From assembly GCF_030867145.1 (NCBI RefSeq), contig NC_134415.1, positions 12,378,417 to 12,442,416 of the forward strand: a DNA stretch of 64,000 nt. Reading direction: 5' to 3'. Source of the DNA: Opisthocomus hoazin (Eukaryota; Chordata; Aves; Opisthocomiformes; Opisthocomidae). Positions 1 through 12,600 of the stretch are shown here, in pieces (the first letter of the stretch is position 1; every line of letters begins with the position of its first letter). A program made the position numbers and the translations under genes. Under the pieces are notes generated by a model. That model was not told where the DNA came from, did no database searches, and saw only the letters and a list, made by a program, of their open reading frames with translations.

Positions 1-1540
1 ACTCTCTCTGGGAAGAGTGGGATAATGGTAGAAGTCTCTTTGACTGTAGTTTGGTACGTGTTTTAATAACCTCCTCCACCAAGTGGGAAACGCTTGAGAC
101 TGACAGCTCCAGCACTGACTGCGTTCTCTGTGTGGTCTCCAGAAGCTGGACGTACTGACTGTCCCTGTTGAGTGCTTTTGTCACTTGAATCTCTGAATTT
201 GAGTTCTCCTTCCTTTTTTTCCTGTAGTGAAAATGAATATGGTGGTCTCCAGTCAACTCTCAAGCATTACAGAACTGAATCTTGCACTACTTCCAGCTGA
301 GACAACAGGCCACAGACAGGTTATTTTGTCTCTGCTCTGCAGCTGTGGTAGTAACGTGACTAAGGCTCTTGGCCAAGGCAGGTCCTTTATTTCAGCTCAG
401 GGTTGAGGCCACTGATCTAGCAATGTACTGTAGCTTTTCCTAGGTTTTAGGAAAAATAAATAGAATGACTTTTCATTGCTACCTAACTTTTATGTACCAA
501 AATCAGCTTTTTAGGCTTCTGATCTATCCAGAGCGCTAGGTCATAAATCTCTACACCTTCATTGACACACACAACTACAGCATGTACAATGCAAGAACGT
601 GACAGATCACAGCACAGTTTTTATTTAGAAGCAAAACTGAAACTATTTTTTATAAAGCAGACTGGAAAGTTTGTAACAAAAACATTCATTTTCTTGGTAG
701 CTGTACAGGGGAAAATACTGTCTTACGCTCAATTTTTTTGTTTGTTTGTTGGTTTCAAAACCACCCATTTGTAAACCCTGTGAGGAAACTGACACCTGAA
801 CCCTGAAGGCAGCTGGGTATCGTATCAAGGCACGCGGCACTGCAACGCCAGTCGCGTGCTGTCAGCTCAGCCTCCACTGGATGCCTCCAAGAAGTCACCC
901 TGCCCGTGGCTACTCCGGTTTGTTAGCAATAGAGCAAGTTACCTTTCACCAGCATTACTGCCGAGCAGGGATTACTGTAGTCGACCAACGGCCACACTGT
1001 GCTAGGACCGGAACGCTCCAAAATGCTGTGAGAAAGCTGGACACCTATGGAGTCTTTCCCATCAAAACGGGTAGAAAAATATCACTGCTTCAGGGTTCTG
1101 CTCTGTTTACTTTCTCATTCTTGTTTAATTTTCTGTGAGATAGTACTTTTGACACATACTATGTTCTTTAACTCAAAGTCGTTTTATTTAAATGCCATTT
1201 TCTGTTCAGCAAGCCAAAAAAAAAAAATCCAATGTACTGTCAGCGTGCACCAGTAACTTCAGAGTCGCTTGGTAAAAACGTAGTTGCATTACTTCTCAAG
1301 TTTGCAATGCAATTCTGATCACTGTTGATACATGATAATTTTCACTGTTGAAAGTTGGTTACAAGCTGAATATTCACTGATGCATTTTTTGTAAACTTGT
1401 ATTCAAGTTTACTGTACTACATAGTATTTGTATAAAATTCAAAGAATTTTGACTTTTGTTACCTGTACATGGCAACAAGTTGTCTAGCATCTTAAACTTA
1501 AATCCATCAGTTTATTAAAAATACTTTTATAAAAAAAGAC
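1..1540 (+). other. Probable 3'UTR of an upstream + strand gene (DESI2 by position)
   Basis: No convincing coding exon is seen here. The stretch is AT-rich and UTR-like. It carries AATAAA at 455-460 and ATTAAA at 1515-1520, the latter followed about 30 bases on by a TGTGTGTTGTT stretch typical of a downstream cleavage element. I infer the 3'UTR of a + strand gene whose coding part lies left of the window. In human 1q44 the gene upstream of COX20 on the same strand is DESI2, so that is the candidate, but no DESI2 protein sequence is visible to confirm it. A - strand reading at 63-221 is discussed in the findings. Confidence 0.35.
1515..1520 (+). promoter_or_regulatory. Candidate poly(A) signal ATTAAA
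   Basis: ATTAAA is followed by a T/G-rich element at about 1550-1560. It may end the UTR-like stretch to its left; an earlier AATAAA at 455-460 could be an alternative proximal site. Confidence 0.35.
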
Positions 1541-1779
1541 AATTGGCTCTGTGTGTTGTTCCCCTGGTACCCACAGCTCGTTTGGTCGGTGCCGCCCCGG
1601 CTGGTCCGTGGCTGCCGCAGATGCTTTCAGAGGGCAGGGACACTGCCCGGGGTCTCCTGTCGCTCAGCTGTCGGCTGTATCCCGACGTGGGCAGCGGGAG
1701 CTGCAGTTTGGTTTGCCTGAGGCGTTGCTAAGAGCCGTGAGTTTTTAATAGACTAAATTCAGAATGTGTTTCGGGTTTG

Positions 1780-2240
1780 GTGCGCTAGCTGCAGCTCCTG
1801 GGGTGTAAAACACGTATAGGGTACGCTTGGCGTGTGCTGCCGGGGCCGTGCGCCGTGCTCCGCAGATGTGCGGGGAAGCCCAGGCGCGTGGCACGGGTTG
1901 GCCGCAGACTCGGTGGCTGCGCACGGGGAAGCTCCCCCGGCCGCGGCACTGAGCAGCTGCCGAGCCGCTGCCCGGCCGGGGCAGTGGCGTGCGGGGTGGC
2001 GGTGGCTCTGCTCGGAGCCCGGCTCCCAGGCTGGGGCACGGAGCTGGCGGCAGCCCCGGGGCACGGGCACTGGGCTTCGCAAAACGCTGGCGGGTGCACG
2101 TGTTCCGCTTCTCCACACGTTCAGAGCCCTCGTGAGTGGGATCGCTCTCCGGCAGCTGTCCGAGCCGCGGCCTCGGACAGGGAAGGGAAGGGAAGGGAAG
2201 GGGCTGCGTTTTGCCATGCGCTGAGCCTGGCCCCTCTCTG
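1780..2240. other. GC-rich, CpG-containing block
   Basis: A sharp rise in G+C with many CpG dinucleotides follows AT-rich DNA. Open frames on both strands here are low-complexity products of base composition and no start codon plus splice structure could be supported. It could be a small CpG island or an unmethylated regulatory block. From here to the CR1 at 3651 I see nothing else recognisable. Confidence 0.35.
2180..2204. repeat. (GGGAA)n microsatellite
   Basis: About five tandem copies of GGGAA lie inside the GC-rich block. Confidence 0.85.
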
Positions 2241-3650
2241 CACTGCTGTGAAGATGGGCTGCTCCTGGTGGAGAAGCTGCCGAGACAGAGGTGCGGTCCC
2301 TTTCACGGCCCCTGCTGCCAAGCTGCAGGGGAGTTCGAGGGACTCGTATCCTATTGAAAGGGAACTTGACAACTCCGACAGAGTTCTTCAGCTGAAGCTG
2401 GGTGAATTCCAGACATTCACTTGCGGTACCTGATGGCCAAGAGTGCCTGTCTGCTGCTGGGAAGGTGATCAGTACACGAAAAATACACAGTGCATTTTTT
2501 TGTTAATGGGTGAGTAGCTGAGTTTAACTGAGCTGTTCTTGAAGAAAATAGAAATGTTTCAAATGAAATTTCTAAAGCAGTTTCTTCAGGCACCCAGGGT
2601 TTATGTTGCAAATTTGTCATCGGAACAGCTCAATAGGCAAAGCTTTTTACAGCTGAAGGCACCTTAGTCGTATTGCTCCCACTAAATAAATACTTGCTTT
2701 CATGGTGCTTCATACAGTGCAATGAAAACAGCTGTTGGACAGTGCCCTTTGGTTTGAGCTAAATCGGATCATAAAAAACCTTCAACAAAACTCCAGTGTC
2801 ACAACTTCTCAGGGAAGCCGATGGCACCACTTTGAGGAAGGAGCTGTACTCTGCCAGTAACTGGTTGCTGCTGCTGTAGAGCAGGAGCCCCATATTTCTC
2901 ACACGATCTGGTCCGCTGAAGTTAGCATCTCCCAAACCAACCCAGGATCTCGCCATAGAGAAACGCAAGACTCCCGCACCGGTGCGGTTTTCACTTGCTC
3001 TGGGGGTGGTAGAGGGCTGCACATCCCTCTGGGTCCCCTCAGAGGGGGACGTTACTCACACCAGACCAGCACCCCACCCCTGCCCATCTCTGAGCAGCAG
3101 CCCGGGACCAGCAGAGCCGAGGTAACGCCGCTCCTTTGGCTCCTTGTACCGCATTCGGAGCGGCGTGCCAGTGCTGCCGCGCTCAGAGCAGACAGCCTGC
3201 CGCGCTCGCTGGCTGCCTGCTGCCTGCTTCCAGCCTGTGCGGGGCAGAAGTCGGCGCTGGTGTCTGCTGAATGAAGCCAGCGAAGCTGAGGGGGGGCCTG
3301 ACATGTGCCCCGCGTGAACTCAGCTCGTGGGTTTCACCTCCTAAGTTCCTTTCAGGGAGCCATTTTTCCCTCTTTATCCCCCTTCACCTCGACGCATCCT
3401 GAAGCGAGGTGCCCAGCTGCTGGACTCGAGGAGGGCATGACTGTGGTGGCACCGTTCCTGCGAGAGCTCGCTGTGGCTTGGGAGGAGGCTTAGGAAGGGG
3501 TTCAAGACACCTGAGGTGAGAAAAGCCTTTCTTGCAGCTGCGATGCCGGCTTCATCTTCTGCCCCAGGCGACTGCGGGGCAGCAGCGTGCAGGGTTCAGA
3601 GGTGCCTTTGGTGGGGTTTGGGGCCAGCCCCAGCGTGGCTGATGGCACGG

Positions 3651-4016
3651 TCACAGAATCACAGAATGTTTGGGGTTGGAAGGGACCTCTGTGGGTCACC
3701 TAGTCCAACCCCCCTGCCGAAGCAGGGTCCCCTACAGCAGGCTGCACAGGACCTTGTCCAGATGGGTCTTGAATATCTCCAGAGAAGGAGACTCCACAAC
3801 CTCCCTGGGCAGCCTGTTCCAGTGCTCCGTCACCCTCACAGTGAAGAAGTTCTTCCTCATGTTCAGATGGAACTTCCTCTGCTTCAGTTTGTGCCCATTG
3901 CCCCTTGTCCTGTTGCTGGGCACCACTGGAAAGAGTCTGGCCCCGTCCTCCTGACACCCACCCTTCAGATATTTATAGGCATTTGTAAAAGGTCCCCTCT
4001 CAGCCTTCTCTTCTGG
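3651..4016 (-). mobile_element. CR1 LINE, 5'-truncated, 3' tail
   Basis: On the - strand this reads the C-terminal end of the CR1 reverse transcriptase ORF ([14 protein letters not shown], then [18 protein letters not shown]), followed by the CR1 3' end with 'TTGGACTAGGTGACC' and the terminal CATTCTGTGATTCTGTGA-type motif. It is truncated at about 4016. The reading frame is open over the tail, so the insertion is fairly young. The other large CR1 tails in the window at 23.1, 29.6 and 34.6 kb look like the same subfamily. Confidence 0.95.
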
Positions 4017-4029
4017 TCCATATGGGTCT

Positions 4030-7000
4030 TCCTTTGCAGTGAGATAAATGATGCAAATCAGACAGACACACACACTCCCCCGCCCCCCCCCCCCAAAAAA
4101 AGGCACAGGCAAGTCTCTGTGGGGCCCTAGCAAAGGGCGACCAGTCCCAACGGCCAGCGGGGAGGAGGAGGAGGAGAGCGTCTGGTCCCAGTGAGCGCCC
4201 AAGGGACACGGCGACTGCGGTTTCAGCCAGGCCCTTGCATTTCCTGGGTCTGAGCGGTCATTACTGGTAGCTCAAGCAAAGCCAGGGCTTTCCTCCCAGA
4301 ATAAGAATAAAGCCCCATTAAATCCACCTAATGACAGCACAAATCACGTCGAACAGAAAATGGCTTGTGTTCCCTGCCCGGGCTTCTGAGGCTCGCGGGT
4401 TTTGTTCTGGTTTTCCCATTCCTAATTTGGCTGTGGGAAACGCTGCCCACCCCAGCCCTCCCAGCGCAGGCACACAATAGCCGCTTGTTTTTCGCCTGGA
4501 AGGAATTGCTGAGTGCTTAAATAGCTGGAACTGAGTTTATTTTTCTTACGTACTTCAGCTCATTCATTACCCCAGTCATACCATCCTAAAAGCGAGAATT
4601 TCCAAGACCATCAGAATTTCCCTCCTTTTTTCCCCAAAAGACGCTCTGCATCTTGAATTTCGTGCACCGGCCCCACGTTAGAGCCACTAAATAATCCTGC
4701 CATAAGGTCCCAGCTTCCAGCAGATTAATTCCCAGGCCATCAAGCAAACGCGATCTGAGCAGCGAGGACTAGCGAGAGCTGATGGCCAAGGAGCCGGCTC
4801 AAACACAACTGTAAAGGTTAATTAATTTTTATGTCAGAGAGACTTGGAAAGTCTGGTAAAGGCACCGAAGGAGAGCTGAGGCTAGGCGGGGTGGCTGGCT
4901 GCACGGAGGCTGAGCTCTCAGCTCCAGCACTCTGGAGCTGGGGCAGAGGAACACCTTAGCGAGCTCCCCAGCTGCTGAGGATGCTCTCACCTCTGCCACC
5001 GCTTCCTTTCAGCTGCCGTGCCCTTCCAGGAGCCTTGCGGTCTCTGCGCACGTCAAGGGGTTTGAAGGAAAGGCAGTCCCCGTGGCACGCACGCGGGGAC
5101 ACCGTGCCCACGCCGTTCTTTCGGGGAGTAGGATGAGCGTGGCCGGGGAAGCGGCAACGCGTCCCTCGAGAGCCAGGCAGCCGCCAGCACCTCTCCAGGC
5201 TGCGCCGGTGCCAATACTGCTGAGATTGTCTTCAACTAAGAAGAAAAAGGCTTTTATACTGGACATAGTGACATATAATCATTTATTTGTAATGTACTAA
5301 TACTCCAGAATTAAGCCAAGTACAAGCAGGAACCTGTCTGGGGCTAGACCACGCGCCCTCCCGGTCCTAGCCTGCGGCGTAGCTGTCTGTAACACACCCA
5401 AAGCCATCGGCTCTTTAGAGTCATCTTCTTCTCCCTCACTCTGCCCTCTGCAGAAGCTCAACTTCCTCAATGGCCTCGGAGGACCTGCCTTTCGCCCGCA
5501 GAGCCGGTAACCCTGCGGGTCATGGCGCCTCCCTGACCGGGTCAGGAGCCAATCTACGCTTCGTTCTTGTCTTCTGGGGAGGTTCACTGAGAATGTCCCG
5601 AAGGAGCAGCAGCCCCCAGGAACAGGCTCTTGTTTAATGTCCACCAGCGGCGGCCTTTGCAGCGCATACCTGGTGGAAAACCTCAATTCTACCCCACCTT
5701 GAAGACCCCAAGGTGACTTTCTGCCATCTCTCCAAGCCAGCTGTTGCCTTCAAGCCGTGGCTGCAAGCTGGAGGGCAGTGCTGAAGCAGGTTACTGGTCA
5801 GCTGGTCACCTTCCTAAATTTAAACCTTCTGGTTTTATAGGAAAAAATCCCAGCCTAAGAGCACACTTCTAGTGACTGTCAGCTTGATTTTGAGCAGCGA
5901 GCAACATCAGAAACCCAATATCCACAAGCAGTTGGAGAGGTCAAAGTGCTCGACTGACAGCTCTTCTAGATTTTCACCTGTGGAAGCCTGTGCTGACGAC
6001 ATCACCCTTCCACGATGACCTTAGAATAAGGAAACCTTTGCCCTCCTGTCTGAGCAGCCCACAGAAGCTCTCTTGGTGCCCCTTCCCCACCAGCAACTTG
6101 CTTTTGGGATGAGAGTCAGAGGGAGTGAGTGTCCGCATGGTGAAGCCCCTGATGTCGGGGTGCTGCGAAGCGCGCCCTTTGCGAGGACCCCAGCCAAGCC
6201 ACGCGGCACTGGGCCACTCAGCCGGCAGGACGGGGACTTGGAGAGCCCGCAAGGGACTTCAAGGGACATCTCAGTTCCCCCGTCCCCATAGCATCACCTT
6301 GCTCTCACTTCCAAAGAAGCCCCAACGCAATTGTTGGAGCATGAAGTGACCCTTCAGGGGTCTTCCAGGTATGGAAGAGCATGATGTGGGTTTGGGGCTC
6401 CCTAAGAAGCTCCACCCACCTTGGGAGGGAGACGGATGCGGGGAAGCTTGAGAAAGCCCGGCCACGCTCCCCTCCGCAATCCCTGGTGCCAGCAGCCCAC
6501 TCACAGGGCCGTGTCGCGACAGAAACACTGGGCACAAGTGCTCCTGGAGTCTGCTCCAGCATCTCTGCCCTCCCTGCGGGGGCACGGCCAGCGGAGAGAA
6601 GGGTCCGTCCTGGCACTGCCCTTAGCGCCCAGGCAGCAGGCGGGGGGGCGAGCACCCCGCTGTCCCACACCTCCCGGGCAGCAGGCGTGGGAACGGCTGC
6701 CCTCGGCGGGGGTCCCCTCTGCGCCTGGGCTGCCAGGCTACCATGAGCCAGCCTGAAAAAGAGCAAAGGTGGGCTCTAAAACTGAGCGGGGAAGGAAATG
6801 CCATCCCACCCAAACCGCACAGCAAGCCTGGCTCCTGGAACAGTCCCACACAGGGGGTGGAATGGGGTGGGATGGGGTGGGATGGGGAAGGCTCTACTGC
6901 AAGTACAAGGACATGCTTAAGGCACTCAGTCAATAACCTGGTTCTCTCAAAGAAATCCGTGGCCTGGCTTTTTATACTAATGTTTGCATAATGCAATACT

Positions 7001-7034
7001 CCCATCTAAACGAGAAGCTGGGGTTCTGCTTGTC
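4030..7034. other. Intergenic, no gene recognised
   Basis: Mixed-composition DNA. 4072-4102 holds a short CA run and a C-then-A homopolymer run. 6861-6890 is a GGGAT/GGGGT minisatellite. Open frames at 5.3-5.7 and 6.3-7.0 kb appear on both strands at once and have no recognisable domain, so I do not call genes. Confidence 0.5.
6861..6890. repeat. GGGATGGGGT minisatellite
   Basis: About three copies of a GGGATGGGGT unit in tandem. It is G-rich on the + strand and could fold as a G-quadruplex. Confidence 0.7.
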
Positions 7035-7604
7035 TGTCCTGGCTTTGGCTGGGATAGAGTTAATTTTCTTCCCAGTAGCTGCTGTGTTTTGGATTTGAGA
7101 CAAGAAGAATGTTGATAACACTGATGTTTTTAGTTGTTGCTATGAAATCAAGGACGTTTTCCAGTCTCCCATGTTCAGCTAATGAGCAGGGGTGCAGGAA
7201 CTGGGAGGGAGCACGGCCAGGCAGAGAGCCAAGCTGGCCCATGGAAATATTCCATACCATAGGCGTCATGCTCAGGTTATGAATGAGGTTGGCCAGGGGG
7301 GAGGAACTCTCTCTTCTTCCATGAGTTCAAACTTTTTCAGGCATTCCATGAAATCTGCGAAATCTGCAAGTTCTGTGATTGCTGCACTGGCTGCAAATCA
7401 GTCATTGGCGGTGACAAAAAATTGTGTTGTGTATCGCTTGTTTTGCACGTTCTACTATTGTTATTTTCTTTATTGTCTTATTAAACTGTCTTTATCTCAG
7501 CCCACGAGTTTTACTTTTTTTTCATTCTCTTCCCCATCCCACCAAGGGGAGAGGAGCGAGCGGCTGCGTGGTCCTGGCTGCCGGCTGCCAGGTCAAACCA
7601 TGAT
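7035..7604 (+). mobile_element. Solo LTR of an avian endogenous retrovirus
   Basis: It starts TGTCCTGGCTTTGGCTGGG and continues with 'ATAGAGTTAATTTTCTTCCC', a start I recall from abundant LTRs of non-galliform birds. Near the end it has a CTTTATTGTCTTATTAAACTG poly(A)-like block, then 'CTTTATCTCAGCCCACGAG', then a terminal GGTCAAACCATGA, a decayed form of the usual ...CCACGACA end. No gag, pol or env lies beside it, so it is a solo LTR left by LTR-LTR recombination. A TGTC at 7031-7034 and at 7604-7607 may be part of the target-site duplication. The family name (ERVL- or ERVK-type) cannot be fixed here. Confidence 0.8.
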
Positions 7605-7920
7605 GTCGTCTCACCGCGATTACATCAGGTTTGGAACAAGAGTAAAGGTAGAAACTGCATTTTCTGTGGCAAACCGCTAGCTGTGGGGATGGGAGAGCTC
7701 GGCCACCACGGGGTGAAAGGACAGCCTGGAGCCACTCGTCCCTCCTGCGGCACAGGGACGGGGCTCAGCAGAACGCAGGCACGCCAAGGCAGCCGGGCAA
7801 AGGAGGAGTCCTGGCCAGACGGGCTGAGACGGTGAGGGAGGCTGCTTTGCCCCAAGGCGCAGAGAGGGCCCAGCCACTGAGGCCATCCAAAGCTGTCGCT
7901 GATCTTTGCTGGCTGGAAGA

Positions 7921-8203
7921 GCTTACCTTCAAGGCTAGTTAGACCTTTATGGCCTCAAGTTGCATCAGGGGAAGTTCAGATTGGATATGAGGAAACATTT
8001 CTTTACTGAAAGAGTTGTGAAGCATTGGAAAAGGCTGCCCAGGGAAGGTCACTGCCATCCCTGGAGGTGGTTCAAAATATGTGTAGATGTGGCACTTTGA
8101 GACATGGTTTACCAGGCAGGGTAGTGTTGGGTTGAAGGTTGGACTTGATGATCTTAGAGGTCTTTTCCAACCTTAATGATTCTCTGATTCTCTGATTCTA
8201 GTT
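7921..8203 (+). mobile_element. CR1 LINE 3' tail, older subfamily
   Basis: On + it holds 'TTGGATATGAGGAAACATTT' (LDMRKHF), 'AGGCTGCCCAGGGAAGG', then 'GGTTGGACTTGATGATCTTA' and a terminal repeated GATTCTCTGATTCT. It is more diverged than the 3.7 and 29.6 kb copies and resembles the copy at 28.5 kb (same [11 protein letters not shown] region and a 'GGTAGTGTTGGGTTGA' type tail). Confidence 0.93.
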
Positions 8204-9513
8204 AGGTCCAAAAAAACACCCGGAGAAAGAGCACCTCATCAACACTTGGGTGCTGAAAGCTCAAGGAAGTCCACAATCCAATTAAAAAAATATTGCCGGG
8301 TGCCAGGCACTGATTCTCCTGATCCAAGTCATAGTCTTGATTATGGACATACTACAAGTCATCCCTTGGCTCGTCCCAAGCAAGCATCCACCCAGCTCGG
8401 CCGCATCTTGTGCTGGAGTAACAGTGTAGGAACACCTCGGGCACCACCCCCAGCAAGAGAGCAGCTCTCTGCTCCCTCTTCTTGCCAATCCCTTCACAGT
8501 CTGTGGCTGGAGAAGAGCGCTTTTCAGGCAGGACATTTCAACGCGGACACAGTGCAGGCACAGACTGGTGCTCATGCTGCTCGAACAGACTCGCTCTTCA
8601 AGGCTGGCCTCAAAAGGCACGACGGTGTGTTTGCACCTGGTGCACTTGAAGAGAAGCAGCCAACATGACCTTGACCTGGAGATGCCAGCACGCAAGCTGA
8701 CTTCACCAGAGCAGACATTTCTGGTAATAGTTAGGAAGAATTTCAAGAGTATTTGTAAATTAAGTGCAATACATATAGGACTGGTATCGTTCTAAATACA
8801 CTTGTTTAACAAACTTATAGGAGTAGGCTAGGAGCAGTGGAATAAGCGAGTGGCCAAAACATGTCATGCCAGTGGGTAAGGGGTCCAAAAAGCAAGCGGC
8901 ACACGTACATTCAAAGCTACCCACAAACCCTTCCGTCACTGCTGGGGCCTGGGAACGCCCCAGAGGTGCGAGGGGGGCTGAAGGCATCTTGAGACCCTTC
9001 CTCCCCCTGCCCTCCACCCCCGGCTGCGGGACGAGCTTCCCAGTGAGGCAGGGCGAGGCGGGAGGAGGAGGATGGCGGCAGCTGGGAGAGGCACGGCACT
9101 CAGGCTGCTGCCGGTGGAACAAGCTGAGCCTTTGGGCCGGTGCTTGGCCACCGCACGGCAACGAGCAACGCACGTCCATGTGCAAACGGAGGGCAGCCCA
9201 GCCCCACGGGCCGGGAAGGACAAGCAGGTCAGCAGTCTTCTTCCCTGTATGCGCCGCGAGTCGTTTTTTGGTTTCCATGGAAACCGGCTGCTGCAGAAAT
9301 GATGTTATGAAAACGACTTCCAAGATCAAAGCAAACAGATTTGCTTTGCTTTAACGAGAGCAGGGGGGACTTGTCGCTGTATTGCCCCACGCGTGGCATA
9401 AAAACTGTTTCAGCGACGTCGTAGGTACCCCCGAGGCAACCTGCTGCCAGTGAGCACTGCATCGCCTGCCCCGGGTCTCCGAGCGCCCACGGAGCCACAA
9501 ACCCCAGCCAGGG

Positions 9514-9552
9514 CAGAGGAGGAGTAGGAGGAGGAGGAGGAGGAGGAAGGAG
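9514..9552. repeat. (AGG)n trinucleotide repeat
   Basis: An AGG run interrupted by one TAGG, with about a dozen units. Confidence 0.85.
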
Positions 9553-9651
9553 CAGGGACTTTCAGGTGGGTACAGCTCACACCAGTACCAGAGGCAGCAC
9601 TGCTTCCATCCCTGAGGGCTGCAATCTACTGCTTGCCCTGCGAAAGCCAAG

Positions 9652-9669
9652 CCAGCAGCAGCAGCAGCA
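9652..9669. repeat. (CAG)n short trinucleotide repeat
   Basis: Five to six CAG/AGC units, too short to be notable beyond polymorphism. Confidence 0.7.
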
Positions 9670-12600
9670 AGGTGTGACTGCGTGGCGAGGTCTCCAAGGG
9701 GAGGCAAGGAGACGGTGCCGCAGCACCCCGAGCGGAAGGGGTGAAGGCAGCGACGGCCGGTTAGAGACCAGCGCAGTCACCGCGGGGCTGCCGGTCCCTC
9801 TCACCCAAACACTGAGCGGGGGACGCTTTGTTCAGCGCCCGCATTCATGTTTGACATGGCCACCAGTCTTGTAGGAGGACAAAGCCTGGACAGGCCGACT
9901 CTTATACAAGTTACTCTCAGAAACAGATGTGCTGCTGAACAAACCAAAGTCACGCCTCGCAGAGCAGCTCTGTAGCAACACAGCAAGCTGGTCTCTGACG
10001 GCAAAATTGGCAGAAAAACACACAAAGTTTAAAAAGCTTAACCCTCCCTGTATATTATTAATTACTCCATTAAGTTTCATTTGGAAAGAGTCCATGAAAA
10101 TAGAAAAAGGTGTTGAGCCTAACACAAGCAATGCCGCAGCCCAGGCCAGGCAGCACCACGGGGGCCCGTGGTTACTGCTCAGCAGCGGTGGTGAGAAGAC
10201 AAGCCATGCCCACCACCGCAGCTGCGGCTCGCACCTCCTGTGCAAGGCGGCAGCACAGAGGTGGAGACCGCGCACCTGCAGGTAACCCCCTCAGCGGAAG
10301 AACAGCCTTCCTAATGCATAATAACCAGGCAGATCAGAGAAAACATCTGGAAAAAGATGCTACCAGGGCGGAATCCATTTTTAGCATGAATTTCGATTTT
10401 TCTAGAAGTTGCCCCAGCATTTTACAAAAATATAGTCGAGGATACAGAAATGCGGCAGGCAGCCAAATCAGATATCAAATATTTTTGTTCAAGTCCTGCA
10501 AGTGACAGCTGATCACAGCACTAACACACGAGGGCTCGTCATCGAAAAGTCCCCACGTTCCTCGGTGCAGCGGAAGCTACATGCTCTTGGAAGCTTCCCA
10601 TGAACATTATTCTGCATCCCTGCTGTGAAATCCACTCAAAATGACTGTACCAGATTACCCATGACCCCGTTTCTGGAGAGACTCCCACAGCAAGGCTCTA
10701 CAAAACTTCAGGATGTAAAATTAGAAATCCTGGGAGCAATTTGTACTCTGTTGTGGAGTGTTTCATCTCCTTATGCAGTGTTAAAGCGCTGCTACACAGG
10801 CCTTGGGAATATAAACACTAATTACTGCAGCCATGTAACCGAAGTCATAAAGAACTTTACAGTATGACTAATAAGCAATTAGATGCTAAAATAAGAAGCA
10901 GAACGTGGTGGTCTATAGTCCATCAAAGGAGGAACAAAGCCCCTCGAAAGAGAGATATGGTATTATATGGAAGAAACGTACCTCAGAAGTCAAACTCTGG
11001 CACTTGAAGGTACACAACGTGAACAGACACATGGTATTGCCAATGACTTGATTTTACATATATGCTTAGCCTATCAATAAAGAGATTAATTAGCTGAAAA
11101 GAACATGATGGTGACTCCACAGATGAAGGCAGCAAAAGGAGAGTGCATTATATGACGTATTAGGCAGTGATCAAACATACAGAGAGGGGAGCTGTGGCTT
11201 GGGCTCTTCAGCTCAAGCTGTTGGACAGTCAGGGCACAGTTCAGCTGCCTACACATCGGCATTGGGTCCCTCTTGGTTTGGCCAGCCAAACATAAGGTAC
11301 TTTTCCAGCTGATTTACTACTGCCATGGGAGTAATGAAGCTCACACATACTGGAAAGGAAGTTGTTTGACATGGACAGGATTTGCAGGATTGAGTAAGCT
11401 CTCCATCATGTGGCCTTTCCCAGATTTCCTTCAGAACCTTCCTCCCAGCTCACGTCAGAATAGGTTCAGACGCTCTTTGGGGTCTTGCCAGGGAAGGTAG
11501 AGGCTGATGGGAGGGAATCAGCTTTGCAGCCTACGACCTTGCTTCCTGGATGAGCAATTTGTCCCAAAGTACTCAACCTCCGCTGACACCCTCTCACCCA
11601 TGTGGGTGGTGTTCCCCAAGAGAACAGCTCTGTCACTCTTCTGATGAGCTTGCAAAGAGCACAACTTCGTGCTCCAGCTGGTCCAGCCATGGCTTAGCAC
11701 TTAGGAGCTGCTAGGAAACACACAGGGCCAGGATGCTGTCTAAATGGTTAGGGCCAGGACAGAGTCAGAAGATGGGTCCCATAGCAAATAAAGGTCTTGG
11801 ACAACAATCAGAGAAGCCAGGTGTTGCATCAAACCAAGGATTTAGGGAGGAAGCTTGGTCAGAAGTTAAGCTGATGTTGAGAAGACAAGGCAGGAGCCTG
11901 GACAGAAGATGAGACGGACTCAAGGAAACCCTAGAGCAAAGGATATCTGCCTTGTAACGACCCGCTGAGTAGAGGACAGATTTGTTTTCAAAATCTTCTT
12001 TATTGTCTTACAATGTAGTTTAGAGAGTTGTGTTGTCAGGCTTCATTGCTTTTCTATTCTAATGAACCAGCGCTGGACAGCCATGAGAGGAAAAGTGGAG
12101 AACAGCAGGTAAGCTCAGCTCAGCACAGGCAGCAATACTGGCCGCTCAGGGATGCGGGTCCGTATGTTCTTCTTTGCTGTCAAAGCCTCTAGTTGCCCCT
12201 GAGACAGTCACACACTCAGATGAGGAGATGAATGCTCGTGTCTGACTCCCAGATTCTTCAGCTGGTCCTTCTTACCTCTGTTCAGCCAAACACATCAAGT
12301 TTCCAACCAATTTTCGATCTAGAATTTTCATGACCCACAGTTTGTATAGTAGTGGAGACCATGAGTTTCAAAACTGGTTCCCAGTGTTCCTTTCCAATAG
12401 TGGCACACAGAGTACAGGAGAATCACCCATCAGCCTTGTACAGAGCATCTTGTGCATGTTATTAACTGAAAATTGTCTGAGACATGGACAAATCCAGTTT
12501 GATCACACCATGATAACTGAACCCTAAGCTATATCACAGCAGCAGGAACTTTTGATGGTGGCACTGAACATTTTCTCTGAAGCCTTTTCTTGCAACACCA

